Origin: Oscillospiraceae bacterium
GTDB lineage: Bacteria > Bacillota > Clostridia > Oscillospirales > Oscillospiraceae
NCBI GenBank assembly: GCA_017400415.1
Contig: JAFPTE010000166.1
Location: 1-5,982, forward strand
Direction: 5' to 3'
Length of the DNA stretch: 5,982 bases
This document shows, in pieces, positions 5,695-5,982 of the stretch. A model generated the notes under the pieces. It saw only the letters and a list, made by a program, of their open reading frames with translations. It ran no database searches and was not told where the DNA came from. Within the stretch, counting starts at the first letter, position 1, and each line of letters opens with the position of its first letter. The position numbers were made by a program, and so were the translations under genes.

Positions 5695-5982
5695 CGTCCT
5701 TCTCTGCGAAAAGGGCTTTTTTGACAGCCGGGAGCGGGCCAAGGCAGTTATTATGGCGGGCCAGGTCTACGTAAACGGCCAGAAGAGCGACAAGGCCGGC
5801 GTGAATATTGACGAGAACGCCCAAATCCAGGTCCGGGGCGACACCCTGAAATACGTGAGCCGAGGGGGCCTCAAGCTGGAAAAGGCCCTGGACTTCTTCG
5901 GCGGCAGTCCGGAGGGGAAGACCTGCATCGACTGCGGGGCCTCCACCGGGGGCTTCACGGACGTGATGCTCCGGCGTGGGGC
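5675..5982 (+). CDS. tlyA: TlyA-family S4-domain rRNA methyltransferase, N-terminal part
   Basis: The first 102 residues of a protein usually about 270 long are present; the window ends within it. Residues 1-60 form an S4 RNA-binding domain (KRLDVLLCEKG, SRERAKAVIMAGQVYVNG). Next comes the SRGGLKLEKAL linker (62-72) that precedes the FtsJ/RrmJ-like methyltransferase domain, and its S-adenosylmethionine-binding motif CIDCGASTGGFTDVML (84-99). Mycobacterial TlyA 2'-O-methylates cytidines in 16S and 23S rRNA. The older hemolysin label is historical, and the Firmicute homologue (YqxC) is less well studied, so the exact target is inferred. The start is ATG 5675, inside the end of dxs (20-base overlap), with AGG close upstream and a purine-rich GAGAGGGG further back. 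Its position after dxs is common in Clostridia and Bacilli. Catalytic residues further downstream cannot be checked here. Confidence 0.93.
   Translation, partial: MAKKRLDVLLCEKGFFDSRERAKAVIMAGQVYVNGQKSDKAGVNIDENAQIQVRGDTLKYVSRGGLKLEKALDFFGGSPEGKTCIDCGASTGGFTDVMLRRG

Noticed and set aside
3808..5742. A 644-codon open frame on the minus strand across dxs
   Set aside because: It is a GC-rich antisense shadow: dxs on the + strand has full family motifs and length, while the antisense product shows no recognisable domain and is rich in Gly, Ala and His, as expected from reverse reading.
1..5982. CRISPR array, insertion sequence, prophage or attachment site
   Set aside because: No regularly spaced repeats, transposase or integrase motifs, or flanking direct repeats were seen; the genes are all housekeeping plus the OLE locus.

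Overview
The window reads as a chromosomal segment of a GC-rich anaerobic Firmicute, probably class Clostridia. The evidence is the gene order (TsaD-like gene, xseA, xseB, ispA, dxs, tlyA), protein sequences closest in style to clostridial homologues, tightly packed same-strand genes with overlapping stop and start codons, and the presence of OLE RNA, a large noncoding RNA known mainly from anaerobic and extremophilic Firmicutes. All genes lie on the + strand. A genus cannot be assigned from this sequence alone.

Layout: the 3' end of a TsaD/Kae1-like (M22) gene (1-196) overlaps xseA (189-1421). xseA overlaps xseB (1399-1632), and xseB overlaps ispA (1632-2528) by one base. About 717 bases without a protein gene follow (2529-3245). 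This gap is not empty: a near-consensus promoter overlaps the ispA stop codon, and almost all the rest is a roughly 660-nt structured RNA recognised as OLE (Ornate, Large, Extremophilic) RNA. It is closed by a perfect 8-bp helix joining its two ends (2562-2569 with 3211-3218). Next come oapA (3246-3797), encoding the membrane protein partner of OLE RNA, then dxs (3802-5694), and the 5' part of a TlyA-type rRNA methyltransferase gene (5675 to the window end).

How the parts fit together: IspA and Dxs are the prenyl-chain synthase and the first enzyme of the MEP isoprenoid pathway. XseA and XseB form exonuclease VII. The OLE RNA and OapA together make a membrane-associated ribonucleoprotein, linked in Halalkalibacterium (Bacillus) halodurans to tolerance of cold, short-chain alcohols and magnesium. 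Here the RNA gene and its protein gene sit between the two isoprenoid genes, the arrangement known for ole loci. The OLE RNP is therefore the remarkable system in this window. It is a described class, so any novelty lies in this particular representative: its own promoter, its fold, and the host lineage.

Limits: RNA helices were found by eye, without covariation or energy calculation. Protein assignments rest on recognised motifs, not on database searches.
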